A DNA stretch of 64,000 bases from Pseudarthrobacter siccitolerans (GTDB lineage: Bacteria; Actinomycetota; Actinomycetes; Actinomycetales; Micrococcaceae). Shown here piece after piece: positions 55,870 to 64,000 of this stretch. The notes below the pieces were generated by a model. The model ran no database searches. It saw only the letters and a program-made list of their open reading frames with translations, and had not been told where the DNA came from. Position 1 is the stretch's first letter. Each line of letters starts with the position of its first letter. The stretch is from the NCBI RefSeq assembly GCF_001046895.1, contig NZ_CAQI01000046.1, forward strand, positions 248,001 to 312,000, given 5' to 3'. The translations under genes and the position numbers were made by a program.

Positions 55870-56998
55870 GGTTGGCGTAGGCGTCGTTGATGTACTCGAC
55901 GAGCGCTTCCTTCTCCTCCAGCGGCAGGAAGGATGCCTCGGCTGCGTTCAGCGTCAGTTCCAGGAGGTCGTCGAGGTCGTAGTCGAAGGTTTCCACCAGC
56001 AGTTCGAACTCGTCGGTCAGGGTCACGCCGCTCATCAACCGGTTGTCCGTGTTGATGGTGACGTTGAAGCCCAGCTGGTACAGCATGTCCAGCGGGTGGC
56101 TTTCGATGCCCTCGCCAAACCCCGCGATGGCGCCGGTCTGGAGGTTCGAGGACGGGCAGATTTCCAGGGCGATGCCGCGGTCGCGGACCCAGCTGGAAAG
56201 ATCGCCCAAGGTCACCAGGCCGATGGTGTCCTCGGTGTCCTCATCGTCGTCGAACTCCACCATGATGTCCTCGGCGATCCGGACGCCGTGTCCCAGGCGC
56301 AGGGCGCGGCCGTCCACCAGGGCGGACTGTATGCTGTCCAGGCCCGCTGCCTCGCCCGCGTGCACTGTGGCGGGGAAGTTGTGCTGGGCCAGGTAGGTGA
56401 AGGCGTCGCGGAAGCGGGAGGGCAGGAAGCCGTCTTCGGCGCCGGCAATGTCGAAGCCCACCGCGCCTTTGTTCCGGTGGCGCACGGCGAGTTCGGCGAT
56501 CTCCTGGCCGCGGTCCGCATGGCGCATGGCGGTGATGAGCTGGCCCACCTGGATTTCGCGTCCGGTCTCCCCCACGGCTTCAACGCCGGCTTCCAGGCCG
56601 TCCTGCACGGCTTCCACGGCTTCGTCGAGCGTGAGGCCCTTCTGCAGGTGCTGTTCCGGGGCCCAGCGCACCTCGCCGTACACCACGCCGTCGTCGGCGA
56701 GGTCCTCGACGAATTCCTTGGCAACGCGGAACAGGCCTTCGGCGGTCTGCATCACGGCGACGGTGTGGTCGAACGTCTCCAGGTAGCGGACCAGGGAGCC
56801 GGAATCGGCGGACTCCCGGAACCACTGGCCCAGCGCCACCGGATCGGTGGACGGGAGGGTGTGGCCAACGGCCCCGGCCAGTTCGATGATGGTTGCCGGA
56901 CGGAGTCCCCCGTCCAGGTGGTCGTGAAGGGACACCTTGGGCAGGCTCTTCAGGTCAAAATCGATGGCAGGGGCAGCGTCAACAATAGGCTCAGTCAC
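55862..56998 (-). CDS. add: Adenosine deaminase
   Basis: A 378-residue zinc enzyme making inosine from adenosine. Zinc site VSLHDHLDGGLRP (HxH), catalytic TVHAGEAAG (HAGE), LGHGVRIAED, and NTDNRLMSG carrying the last Asp. GTG 56998 starts 6 bases after TAAGGT, so it is leaderless and separate from the upstream DedA genes, although all may act with the nucleoside salvage operon. Confidence 0.96.
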   Translation of the reverse strand: MTEPIVDAAPAIDFDLKSLPKVSLHDHLDGGLRPATIIELAGAVGHTLPSTDPVALGQWFRESADSGSLVRYLETFDHTVAVMQTAEGLFRVAKEFVEDLADDGVVYGEVRWAPEQHLQKGLTLDEAVEAVQDGLEAGVEAVGETGREIQVGQLITAMRHADRGQEIAELAVRHRNKGAVGFDIAGAEDGFLPSRFRDAFTYLAQHNFPATVHAGEAAGLDSIQSALVDGRALRLGHGVRIAEDIMVEFDDDEDTEDTIGLVTLGDLSSWVRDRGIALEICPSSNLQTGAIAGFGEGIESHPLDMLYQLGFNVTINTDNRLMSGVTLTDEFELLVETFDYDLDDLLELTLNAAEASFLPLEEKEALVEYINDAYANLG

Positions 56999-57001
56999 GT
57001 T

Positions 57002-57017
57002 CCCACCTTAGGGTGGG
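57002..57017 (-). promoter_or_regulatory. add promoter: -10 box inside a dyad
   Basis: On the minus strand the -10 TAAGGT (57005-57010) lies within the perfect dyad CCCACC-CTAA-GGTGGG (57002-57017), which begins 9 bases past the DedA stop. It may be an operator or a weak terminator. Confidence 0.5.
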
Positions 57018-57025
57018 CGGGGGTT

Positions 57026-57766
57026 CTATGCCAGCCGCTTCGTGGCGGCGTGATCGCCGTCCCCGGCCCCGGGAGCAGGCACGTCAGTGCTGCCGGGATT
57101 CAGCGTGGTTGCTCCGGACCTGCCGCCGTCGAGCCACTCATCCACCTCTTCGGCGTCATTGCGGGCAAGATGCTTGTGCCACCACCGAAGCAGGTGGTCG
57201 ATGAGGACACCAAGCACGATGGCGAACACCACGGCGATGCCTGCGCTGAGCAGCGGGTTGTGGTGGAGCCACGGGAAGGAGCTGGCCAGCAGTCCGATGC
57301 CGATGGAATACCCCACCCAGGTGACGCAGGCGAAGGCGTCCAGCAGGAAGAAGCGGCGGTGGGAGAAACCGGTGCTGCCGGCCACGTAGTTGACGGCCAC
57401 CCGCCCCCAGGGGATGTAGCGGGCAGTGAAAATCAGCACCGCACCGCGCTTGTCCAGCTCGTAGCGTGCCCAGCCGAAAGCCTTCTGGATTTTGGGCCGG
57501 CGCATCCACTTCCAGCGGTTCAGCCCGATCCGGCGTCCGAGCATAAAGGCCATGTTGTCCCCGGCGATGGCGCCGACCAGGGCGGTGAGGCCGAGGATCC
57601 ACAGGTTGGGTTCTCCACTGTGCCGGGAGAACGCTGCCAAGGCCACGATGAGAGTCTCACTGGGGACCACCATGGCGAAGCCGTCCACAAAGAAAAACAG
57701 CAGCAGGACGGGGTAGATCCACCACTGGCCCGCTGCATGGAGCACGGCCTCATTAATAAACTCCAC
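57026..57766 (-). CDS. DedA family membrane protein 1
   Basis: A 246-residue DedA/VTT-domain protein. Motifs: FFFVDGFAMVVPSETLIVAL, GAIAGDNMAFMLGRRIG, and FTARYIPWGRVAVNYVAGSTGFSHRRFF with the conserved arginines. DedA proteins help flip or recycle polyprenyl phosphate or phospholipid. GTG 57766 has AGGAG 10 bases upstream; an in-frame TTG at 57787 is rejected. It is a close relative of the next gene. Confidence 0.92.
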   Translation of the reverse strand: MEFINEAVLHAAGQWWIYPVLLLFFFVDGFAMVVPSETLIVALAAFSRHSGEPNLWILGLTALVGAIAGDNMAFMLGRRIGLNRWKWMRRPKIQKAFGWARYELDKRGAVLIFTARYIPWGRVAVNYVAGSTGFSHRRFFLLDAFACVTWVGYSIGIGLLASSFPWLHHNPLLSAGIAVVFAIVLGVLIDHLLRWWHKHLARNDAEEVDEWLDGGRSGATTLNPGSTDVPAPGAGDGDHAATKRLA

Positions 57767-57892
57767 GCGGGTCTTGCTCCTATGCAAAATGGCACGGGCC
57801 TAAGCGGCGCAGCCAAAGCGGAAATCGTTCCTAAGTGTCCCATGGCCACAACGCAATTCGCTACGCCCTGGCCTGCCAGAACAACGCTTGGA

Positions 57893-58522
57893 CTACGCTT
57901 CCGGTTCCTTCATCCGCTCCACTATCGGAGGCCTGCGCCGGACGCGGTTGATAACGAGGTCCACCACGATGCCCAGGGCCACGGCACACACGATGGCGAT
58001 AGCGGCGCCGAGGAGGTGGTTGTCTTCAAACCACTGGCCGAAAAACAGTCCGATCCCCACGGAATAGGCCGCCCACAGGGACGCCGACAGCACGGTCAGG
58101 CCCACGAAACGAAGATGGGGATAGTGTGTGACGCCGGCGGTGAGGTTGACCGCTACCCGGCCGATCGGAACGAACCGCGCCACCAGGATGAGCGACGCCG
58201 GACGCTTGCGCAGTTCCCGGCCCGCCCACCGGAAGGCGCTCTGCATACGGGCTCCCCGCATCCATGACCAGCGCCGCGTACCCACCCGGCGCCCGATCAG
58301 GTACGCGATGTTGTCCCCCGAGAAAGCGCCTAGGGCTGCCACCAGCATCAGGAGCCAGGGATTAGGAACATCTGCGGTGGCGGCCACGGCCGAGAGGCCC
58401 ACCACCACGGATTCGCTGGGGACGGGCGGAAAGAAACCGTCAATGACGCAGCATGCCAGGACCAGGAACAGCACCCACGGCTGCCCGGCCGCGGCGAGGA
58501 TGAAGTCATTGATGGCCTGCAT
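57893..58522 (-). CDS. DedA family membrane protein 2
   Basis: A 209-residue DedA protein. CCVIDGFFPPVPSESVVVGL, GAFSGDNIAYLIGRRVG and VARFVPIGRVAVNLTAGVTH parallel the neighbouring copy, so the pair looks like a tandem duplication that has since diverged. It starts 6 bases after deoA and so probably shares its message. Confidence 0.92.
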   Translation of the reverse strand: MQAINDFILAAAGQPWVLFLVLACCVIDGFFPPVPSESVVVGLSAVAATADVPNPWLLMLVAALGAFSGDNIAYLIGRRVGTRRWSWMRGARMQSAFRWAGRELRKRPASLILVARFVPIGRVAVNLTAGVTHYPHLRFVGLTVLSASLWAAYSVGIGLFFGQWFEDNHLLGAAIAIVCAVALGIVVDLVINRVRRRPPIVERMKEPEA

Positions 58523-58528
58523 GGGACC

Positions 58529-59863
58529 CTATGCTATTCGGTCGATGATCAGTCGCTGCGCCGGCCGCGATCCCTCGGGCGCGATGACCACTGCCTGCTC
58601 GAGCGCTTCCTTTGCCCGGGCGAAGCGCTCGGGGGTATCGGTCAGCAGGGTCATCAGCGGCTCACCCGCCCGGACCACTGCGCCGGGTTTGGCATGCATC
58701 CGCACGCCTGCTCCCGCCTGGACGGCATCCTCCTTGCGCGCGCGTCCGGCGCCCAGCCGCCAGGCGGCCACGCCCACAGCCAGGGCGTCCAGTTCCACCA
58801 GCACACCGTCCGCCGGGGCGTACACCACCTCGGATTCGCGGGCCTCCGGCAGCTTGGCCCGAGGGTCGCCGCCCTGCGCCTCGATCATGCGGTTCCAGAC
58901 GTCCATGGCGCGGCCGTCCTTGAGCGCGGCGGCGGGGTCGGCGTCGTGGACGCCAGCGGCCGCGAGCATTTCCTCTGCCAGCCGGACGGTCAACTCCACC
59001 ACGTCATCCGGGCCGCCGCCGGCCAGCACCTCCACGGATTCCTCCACTTCGATGGCGTTGCCGGCGGTGAGGCCCAGCGGGGTGGTCATGTTCGTGAGGA
59101 GGGCCACCGTGTTGACGCCGGCGTCCTTGCCCAGGGCCACCATGGTCTCGGCGAGTTCGCGGGCCTTGGCCTCATCCTTCATAAAGGCGCCGCTGCCCAC
59201 CTTGACGTCCAGGACCAGCGAGCCGGTTCCTTCGGCGATTTTTTTGCTCATGATCGAGGACGCAATGAGTGGAATCGCCTCCACGGTGCCGGTGACGTCG
59301 CGGAGTGCGTAGAGCTTTTTGTCCGCGGGAGCCAGCCCGGCGCCGGCCGCGCAAATGACGGCGCCCACGTCCTGCAGCTGGGCCAGCATCTCCTCGTTGC
59401 TGAGCGATGCGCGCCAGCCCGGGATGGATTCCAGCTTGTCCAGGGTGCCGCCGGTGTGGCCCAGTCCCCTGCCGGAGAGCTGCGGAACGGCGACGCCGAA
59501 GACGGCCACCAGCGGTGCCAGCGGCAGCGTGATCTTGTCCCCCACGCCTCCGGTGGAGTGTTTGTCCGAGGTGTACTTCAGGCCGCCGTCGGGACGACGC
59601 AGGCTGGAGAAGTCCATCCGCTCGCCCGAAGCGATCATCGCGGCCGTCCAGCGGGCAATCTCGCTGCGGTCCATGCCGTTGAGCAGGATGGCCATGTTCA
59701 GTGCGGCCATCTGCTCGTCTGCGATCACGCCGCGGGTGTAGGCATCGATGGTCCAGTCGATCTGGTCGGGGCTGAGGGTGCCCTTGTCCCGCTTGACGCG
59801 GATGATGTCGACGGCGTCGAACGCTTCGGCGGTGTTGTTCTTCTGTGCGCGGGAATCTGTCAC
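58529..59863 (-). CDS. deoA: Thymidine phosphorylase
   Basis: A 444-residue pyrimidine nucleoside phosphorylase. The phosphate and substrate loops are KHSTGGVGDKITLPLAPLVA and SGRGLGHTGGTLDKLESIPG; LDVKVGSGAFMK is the lysine motif. A C-terminal barrel-sandwich domain is present. GTG 59863 has GGAGG about 8 bases upstream and overlaps the cdd stop by 4 bases, giving a direct cytidine-to-uridine-to-uracil route. Confidence 0.96.
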   Translation of the reverse strand: MTDSRAQKNNTAEAFDAVDIIRVKRDKGTLSPDQIDWTIDAYTRGVIADEQMAALNMAILLNGMDRSEIARWTAAMIASGERMDFSSLRRPDGGLKYTSDKHSTGGVGDKITLPLAPLVAVFGVAVPQLSGRGLGHTGGTLDKLESIPGWRASLSNEEMLAQLQDVGAVICAAGAGLAPADKKLYALRDVTGTVEAIPLIASSIMSKKIAEGTGSLVLDVKVGSGAFMKDEAKARELAETMVALGKDAGVNTVALLTNMTTPLGLTAGNAIEVEESVEVLAGGGPDDVVELTVRLAEEMLAAAGVHDADPAAALKDGRAMDVWNRMIEAQGGDPRAKLPEARESEVVYAPADGVLVELDALAVGVAAWRLGAGRARKEDAVQAGAGVRMHAKPGAVVRAGEPLMTLLTDTPERFARAKEALEQAVVIAPEGSRPAQRLIIDRIA

Positions 59864-60285
59864 CGGGTTTCCTCCAGGTGTTCGGGACCAAAGGCGTCGG
59901 GCAGCACCAGGTCCATGGTTTTGATGCCTTGGGTGGTCATAAGCTCCATGCCGGGCGCCCGGAATTCGTAGAGCAGCTGCCGGCAGCGCCCGCAGGGCAT
60001 GAGGACCTTGCCGTTGCCGTCCACGCAGTAGAACGCCCGGAGCAGCCCGCCGCCGGTCATATGCAGGTTGCCCACCAAAGCGCACTCGGCGCAGAGGGTC
60101 AGCCCGTAGCTGGCATTTTCAACATTGCAGCCGCTGACAATCCGGCCGTCTTCGGTCAACGCCGCCGCCCCCACCGGGAACTTCGAGTAGGGGACGTAGG
60201 CGTTCCGCATGGCTGCGACGGCGGCAGCCTCCAGGGCGGGCCAGTCCGGGTCCTTCGAGCCGGCCACCGGGTCAACCCTTGACAT
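59860..60285 (-). CDS. cdd: Cytidine deaminase
   Basis: A 141-residue homotetrameric zinc deaminase. Active site GCNVENASYG, CAECAL with the catalytic Glu, and PCGRCRQ, giving three Cys zinc ligands. YVPYSKFPVGAA is the N-terminal signature. It overlaps the upstream permease by 14 bases and deoA by 4 bases. Confidence 0.97.
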   Translation of the reverse strand: MSRVDPVAGSKDPDWPALEAAAVAAMRNAYVPYSKFPVGAAALTEDGRIVSGCNVENASYGLTLCAECALVGNLHMTGGGLLRAFYCVDGNGKVLMPCGRCRQLLYEFRAPGMELMTTQGIKTMDLVLPDAFGPEHLEETR

Positions 60286-61597
60286 AGGGAATGCCGCTGG
60301 CCGCCGGGCCCCTTGATTTGCCCACCAGCCCGGCCACGGCCAGGACTGTCACCAGGTAGGGCAGCATGGCCATGAACTGGCTGGGGACCGGGGTTCCGAT
60401 GATGGTCACGATGCTCTGCAGGTTGTCAGCGAACCCGAACAGCAGTGCGGCGAAGAAGGCGCCGATCGGGTTCCACCGGCCGAAGATCAGGGCGGCCAGC
60501 GCAATAAAGCCGCGTCCGCCGGAAATCTCCTTGGTGAAGCTGTCGATCGCCACCAGGGTGAAGAAAGAGCCGCCGATGCCGGCCACTGCTCCGCCCAGCG
60601 TGACGTTCCAAAAACGCGTGGCGTTGACATTGATGCCCAGGGTGTCAGCCGCCTGCGGGTGCTCGCCGACGGCCCGGACGCGGAGGCCCCAGCGGGTCTT
60701 GAACAGGCCAATCCAGACCACCAGGACCGCGATGTACATCAGGTACCCCACCAGGGACTGGCGGAACAGGATGGGCCCGATGATGGGGATGCTCGAAAGG
60801 ACGGGAATCTCGATGATGTCCAGCCCGGGCGGCGAATTGAACTGGGCCTTGTTGGCCTGCATGACGGTGCTGAAGAGGAATCCCGTGACGCCGGAAACCA
60901 GGACGTTCAGCACCACGCCCACGATGATCTGGTTGACGAGGTACTTGATGCTGAAAAGCGCCAGCACCATGGACACCACGGCTCCCGCCACGGCGGCCGC
61001 CGCCAGCCCGACGATCGGGTTCTGCGTCATGCTGGCCACGATGGCGGCGGTGAAGGCGCCGCCCAGGAGCTGGCCCTCGATGGCGATGTTCACCACGCCC
61101 ACACGCTCACACAGGACACCGGAGAGCGAACCGAACACCAGCGGTACCGCGAGGGTGACGGACCCTGCGATCAGGCCTGCCAGGGAAATGTTCGGGGTTC
61201 GGGCGCCGCCCACCACCCAGATGAGGAACGCGGCCACGAACAGGACGATGAAGGTGATGGTCAGCCAGCCCGGAGCCGGCCTGCTCTTGGTCTTGAGGTA
61301 GACGGCATAGGCGGCAAGCCCCAGCAGGAGGACGGCGAGGACGATGCCGCCGGCAAAGGCGTTCACCTGCAGGGCCGGCAGCTGGAAAAAGTCTTCGCTG
61401 GTGGAGATCCCGAAACTGGCGGTCTGGTTGGGCGCCATCAGGCCGAAGAAGACCAGGGCGATGAGTCCGAAGACGGTGAGCAGGACAGGGGTACGCCAGG
61501 TCACGGGTTTGGTGGAGACGGCGGCGGAACCGGCGTCGGGGACCGTGTTGCCCGGTTGCGGCTTTCCCGGCCGGGGCGACGAAACTGTTGTGCTCAT
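60272..61597 (-). CDS. Nucleoside-type ABC transporter permease (second)
   Basis: A 441-residue BPD_transp_2-type permease with about ten membrane segments. ERVGVVNIAIEGQLLGGAFT and GEHPQAADTLGINVNATRFW are signatures of the BmpA/YufQ-like branch. It is longer than usual because of an N-terminal part of about 130 residues with three extra hydrophobic segments. ATG 61597 overlaps the previous permease stop. The genes that follow (cdd, deoA) point to nucleoside uptake. Confidence 0.93.
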   Translation of the reverse strand: MSTTVSSPRPGKPQPGNTVPDAGSAAVSTKPVTWRTPVLLTVFGLIALVFFGLMAPNQTASFGISTSEDFFQLPALQVNAFAGGIVLAVLLLGLAAYAVYLKTKSRPAPGWLTITFIVLFVAAFLIWVVGGARTPNISLAGLIAGSVTLAVPLVFGSLSGVLCERVGVVNIAIEGQLLGGAFTAAIVASMTQNPIVGLAAAAVAGAVVSMVLALFSIKYLVNQIIVGVVLNVLVSGVTGFLFSTVMQANKAQFNSPPGLDIIEIPVLSSIPIIGPILFRQSLVGYLMYIAVLVVWIGLFKTRWGLRVRAVGEHPQAADTLGINVNATRFWNVTLGGAVAGIGGSFFTLVAIDSFTKEISGGRGFIALAALIFGRWNPIGAFFAALLFGFADNLQSIVTIIGTPVPSQFMAMLPYLVTVLAVAGLVGKSRGPAASGIPYVKG

Positions 61598-62967
61598 GCT
61601 GCACCTCCGGAGGTTGCTGCCTTGCGGGACTTGGCGGTGCGGGCCTGCTTTTTGCGGCGCGGGTTCAGTCCGAAGACGGCCCGGACCAGCGGCGGCGCCG
61701 CGATGAAGAGCACAATCAGGGACTGGACCACCAGGACGATGTCGATGGGGGTTCCGGTCTGGATCTGCATCTGGACCGCTCCGGCGCGGAAGGCGCCGAA
61801 CAGGAGGCCAGCGGCGAAGGTGCCCCACGGCGTCGAACGTCCCAGGAGCGCAACGGTGATGGCGTCGAACCCGTAGGTGGCGGCCACGCCGTCGGTGAGG
61901 ACTTTCTCGGTGCCGGCCACCTGGGCCACGCCGGACATGCCGGCCAGCCCGCCGGCGATGGCCATCACCAGGATGGTGGAGCGGGAGACGTTGATGCCTG
62001 CGGTCTGCGCGGCCTTGGGGTTGGCCCCCACGGCCCGGAACTCGAAGCCCACCGTGGATCGGTTCAGGAGCCACCACACCAGGACGGTGGCGGCGATGGC
62101 CAGGAGGAAGCCGAGGTGCAGGCGGTACTGGCTGCCAAAAATCTGCGGGTACACGGCGCTGGGGTCCAGGATGGGCGAGATGGGGTTGGACTCCCCCGGC
62201 CGCTGGAAGGCCGGCGTGTTCAACAGGTACCGCAGGAAGTACAGCGCGATGTAGTTGAACATGATGGTCAGGATGACCTCGTGGGCGCCGGTCCGTGCCT
62301 TGAGGACGCCTACAAGTCCGCCCCAGAAGGCGCCGCCGATGATGCCGGCCAGCAGGACCAGCAGCAGGTGCAGGCCGAGGGGCAGGTGGAGGGCGAAGCC
62401 CACCCAGGCTGCCAGGATGCCGGCCACGATGATCTGGCCCTGGGCGCCGATGTTGAACAGGCCCGCGCGGAAGGCCAGCGCGACGCCGAGGCCGGCCGTG
62501 ATGAGCGGCGTGGCGATGGTAAGCGTCTCCATAAACGGCGCGAACTGGGCGGCAATGCTGTTGCCCCGCGGGTTGAAGACCGAGCCCTGGAACAGGGCTA
62601 TGTAGGAGCGGGTGGCGGCGTTCCAGACGGCCGCCAGGAAGTCGGTGGGACGGGCGAAGAAGTACGTGGACGTGGTGGCCACCTGCTTGTCGGTGCTGGC
62701 GATCAGGAGCCCGCCGATGATGAGCGCCAGCAGTACGGCGAGGACCGAAACCATACCGCTGCCGGTGAAGATCCTGCGGAGCAAAGTGTCCGGGCCGCCC
62801 GGCAGCTGCCCGCTTTGGGCAGTGGCGGGGACGGCTGAGGGTTCCATGGCGCCGCCGGCGGTGTCAACGGAGACGACGGCGGCCGTCTGGTCTTCCGCGG
62901 CCGGCGTTTCCCGGGCCTCGGGGCCGGGTTCGCCGGCCGCATGCTTGGGGGGATGCTTGTCAGACAT
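61594..62967 (-). CDS. Nucleoside-type ABC transporter permease (first)
   Basis: A 457-residue permease of the same family (YufP-like). AFRAGLFNIGAQGQIIVAGI and GANPKAAQTAGINVSRSTIL are diagnostic. An acidic cytoplasmic N-terminus of about 65 residues and a basic tail (RRKKQARTAKSRKAA) flank the membrane core. It overlaps the ATPase gene by 8 bases and the next permease by 4 bases. Confidence 0.93.
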   Translation of the reverse strand: MSDKHPPKHAAGEPGPEARETPAAEDQTAAVVSVDTAGGAMEPSAVPATAQSGQLPGGPDTLLRRIFTGSGMVSVLAVLLALIIGGLLIASTDKQVATTSTYFFARPTDFLAAVWNAATRSYIALFQGSVFNPRGNSIAAQFAPFMETLTIATPLITAGLGVALAFRAGLFNIGAQGQIIVAGILAAWVGFALHLPLGLHLLLVLLAGIIGGAFWGGLVGVLKARTGAHEVILTIMFNYIALYFLRYLLNTPAFQRPGESNPISPILDPSAVYPQIFGSQYRLHLGFLLAIAATVLVWWLLNRSTVGFEFRAVGANPKAAQTAGINVSRSTILVMAIAGGLAGMSGVAQVAGTEKVLTDGVAATYGFDAITVALLGRSTPWGTFAAGLLFGAFRAGAVQMQIQTGTPIDIVLVVQSLIVLFIAAPPLVRAVFGLNPRRKKQARTAKSRKAATSGGAA

Positions 62968-64000
62968 GGTCGCCTCCTTCGGCGTCGGAAGTGGAGGCCG
63001 TGGCAGCTGCGGCGGAGGGCTGTCCTGTTCCCGGCGCTGGCGGATGGGAGTGTTCCTCCGGCGGGATTCCCGCCATCATCAGGCCCAGGACGTCCCGTCC
63101 GGTACCGGCCGGAACAATGCCCACGAGCTTGCCTTTGTAGAGCACCGCGATGCGGTCGGCCAGTTCCATGACCTCGTCAAGCTCCGTGGAGATGATCATC
63201 ACCGGCGTGCCCTGGTCGCGCTCGGCCACAATCCGGCGGTGCAGGAACTCAATGGAACCCACATCCACGCCGCGGGTGGGCTGGGAGGCGATGAACAGGC
63301 GCAGCGGGCGGGAAAGCTCGCGGGCCATCACCACTTTCTGCTGGTTGCCGCCGGAAAGTGTTCCGGCGGCGGCCACGGCTGACGGTGTGCGGACATCGAA
63401 CTCGCCGATGCGCGCCTTGGCGTTCTCCAGGATCTTCGCCGGGCTCATGCTGATGCCCTTCGCGAACGGTGGTTTGTCGTACAGGTCCAGGACCAGGTTC
63501 TCAGCCACGGAGAAGGTGCCCACCAGGCCGTCCACCTTGCGGTCTTCCGGAACGAATCCGACGCCGGCCCCCAGGACTTCCTTGACCGATCTGCCCAGCA
63601 GCTCCTTGCCGTCCAGCCTGATGGAACCGGAAACGCGGTCCTGCAGTCCGAGGATGGCTTCGGTGAGTTCGGTCTGGCCGTTGCCCTGCACACCGGCCAC
63701 TGCCAGGATCTCGCCGCGGGCAATGTCGAAGCTGAGGCCATCCACTACGTGGTGGCCGTTCGCCGCGATGACGGTCAGGTCGTGGACCTCGAAGGTCTTT
63801 TCCTTCGGCTGGGCCGGCGACTTGTCCAAGTTCAGGCTGACCGGGCGGCCCACCATCATGGAGGCGAGCTCTGCGGTGGGGGTGCCGGGCTCGGCCGTGC
63901 CCACCACCTTTCCGCGCCGGATCACCGTGATGGTGTCCGAGACTTCCTTCACTTCCCGCAGCTTGTGGGAGATGAACACGATGGAGGTGCCGCCGGATTT
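62960..64000 (-). CDS. Nucleoside-type ABC transporter ATP-binding protein (partial, N-terminus outside window)
   Basis: The frame is open to the right edge; 347 codons with the stop are seen. The piece starts at the H-loop region of the first nucleotide-binding domain (FISHKLREVKEVSDTI). It then has the whole second domain: degenerate Walker A GVQGNGQTELTEAI, signature LSGGNQQKVVMARE and the SQPTRGVDVGS block, all usual for the sugar/nucleoside (BmpA-type) tandem ATPases. It drives the two permeases downstream; a BmpA-like lipoprotein would be expected just beyond the window. Confidence 0.93.
   Translation of the reverse strand, partial: KSGGTSIVFISHKLREVKEVSDTITVIRRGKVVGTAEPGTPTAELASMMVGRPVSLNLDKSPAQPKEKTFEVHDLTVIAANGHHVVDGLSFDIARGEILAVAGVQGNGQTELTEAILGLQDRVSGSIRLDGKELLGRSVKEVLGAGVGFVPEDRKVDGLVGTFSVAENLVLDLYDKPPFAKGISMSPAKILENAKARIGEFDVRTPSAVAAAGTLSGGNQQKVVMARELSRPLRLFIASQPTRGVDVGSIEFLHRRIVAERDQGTPVMIISTELDEVMELADRIAVLYKGKLVGIVPAGTGRDVLGLMMAGIPPEEHSHPPAPGTGQPSAAAATASTSDAEGGDHV

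Noticed and set aside
55310..58267. 985-codon open frame on the plus strand
   Set aside because: Crosses mazG, add and dedA on the opposite strand. All of these have clear family motifs, so the frame is an artefact of codon bias.

Overview
The window is a stretch of high-GC actinobacterial chromosome. The gene content fits a Micrococcaceae member close to Arthrobacter/Pseudarthrobacter. The clues are mycothiol chemistry (Mca), a WhiB-type Fe-S regulator, an LCP ligase, a FemX-like bridge enzyme, DUF3499/DUF4245/DUF4307/DUF501 proteins and many GTG/TTG starts. The genus is my inference; the phylum is secure. Coding density is high. I see no insertion sequence, prophage, CRISPR array or rRNA operon, and one tRNA.

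Layout. (a) 1-16.4 kb is a conserved cell-envelope and purine block: an L,D-transpeptidase cut by the left edge, ahcY, a Trm112-like protein, DUF3499, a zincin-like protein, DUF5719, a giant GT2 membrane glycosyltransferase, whiB, a TIGR03089 protein, GtrA, purK-purE, an LCP protein and manA. From memory this resembles the mycobacterial Rv3248c-Rv3277 region. (b) 16.4-21.7 kb holds a FemX-like enzyme, glpX, DUF4245, carbonic anhydrase and fumC. (c) 21.7-27 kb is accessory: long inverted repeats, a TetR/DHA2-efflux pair with a clear operator, a Nudix hydrolase, a solo A24 prepilin peptidase, an unknown protein and an acetyltransferase. (d) 27-33 kb is PIN-PhoH, a cis-prenyltransferase, TrhA/hemolysin III, mca, DUF4307 and greA, resembling Rv1080c-Rv1095. 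(e) 33-41 kb is rhomboid, ilvA, an AI-2E-family protein, an aldose epimerase, galT-galK and a Bax-inhibitor-like protein. (f) 41-47 kb is a branched-chain amino-acid ABC system: livHMGF on + and livK convergent on -. (g) 47-50 kb is tRNA-Leu(TAA), an ACT-GNAT fusion and a type II NADH dehydrogenase. (h) 50-56 kb is eno, a DivIC-like protein, DUF501, ppx and a mycosin-like S8 protease, plus mazG. (i) 56-64 kb is a nucleoside uptake and salvage operon (ABC ATPase, two permeases, cdd, deoA), two DedA proteins and add.

Two regulatory themes run through the window. First, at least fifteen genes have a TANNNT hexamer 6-7 bases before the start codon and no Shine-Dalgarno sequence, so they are probably transcribed leaderless. 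Second, four intergenic sites fit GTGA-N6-TCAC (CRP/GlxR-like): upstream of livH, livK, ndh and the TIGR03089 gene. Convergent pairs are separated by long GC-rich hairpins.

I found no clearly new multi-gene system. The most interesting items are the Ig-like extracellular domain fused to LivH, the short-variable-arm tRNA-Leu(TAA), the paired perfect inverted repeats after fumC, the shared CRP-like sites of the two liv units, and the doubtful start of the giant glycosyltransferase.
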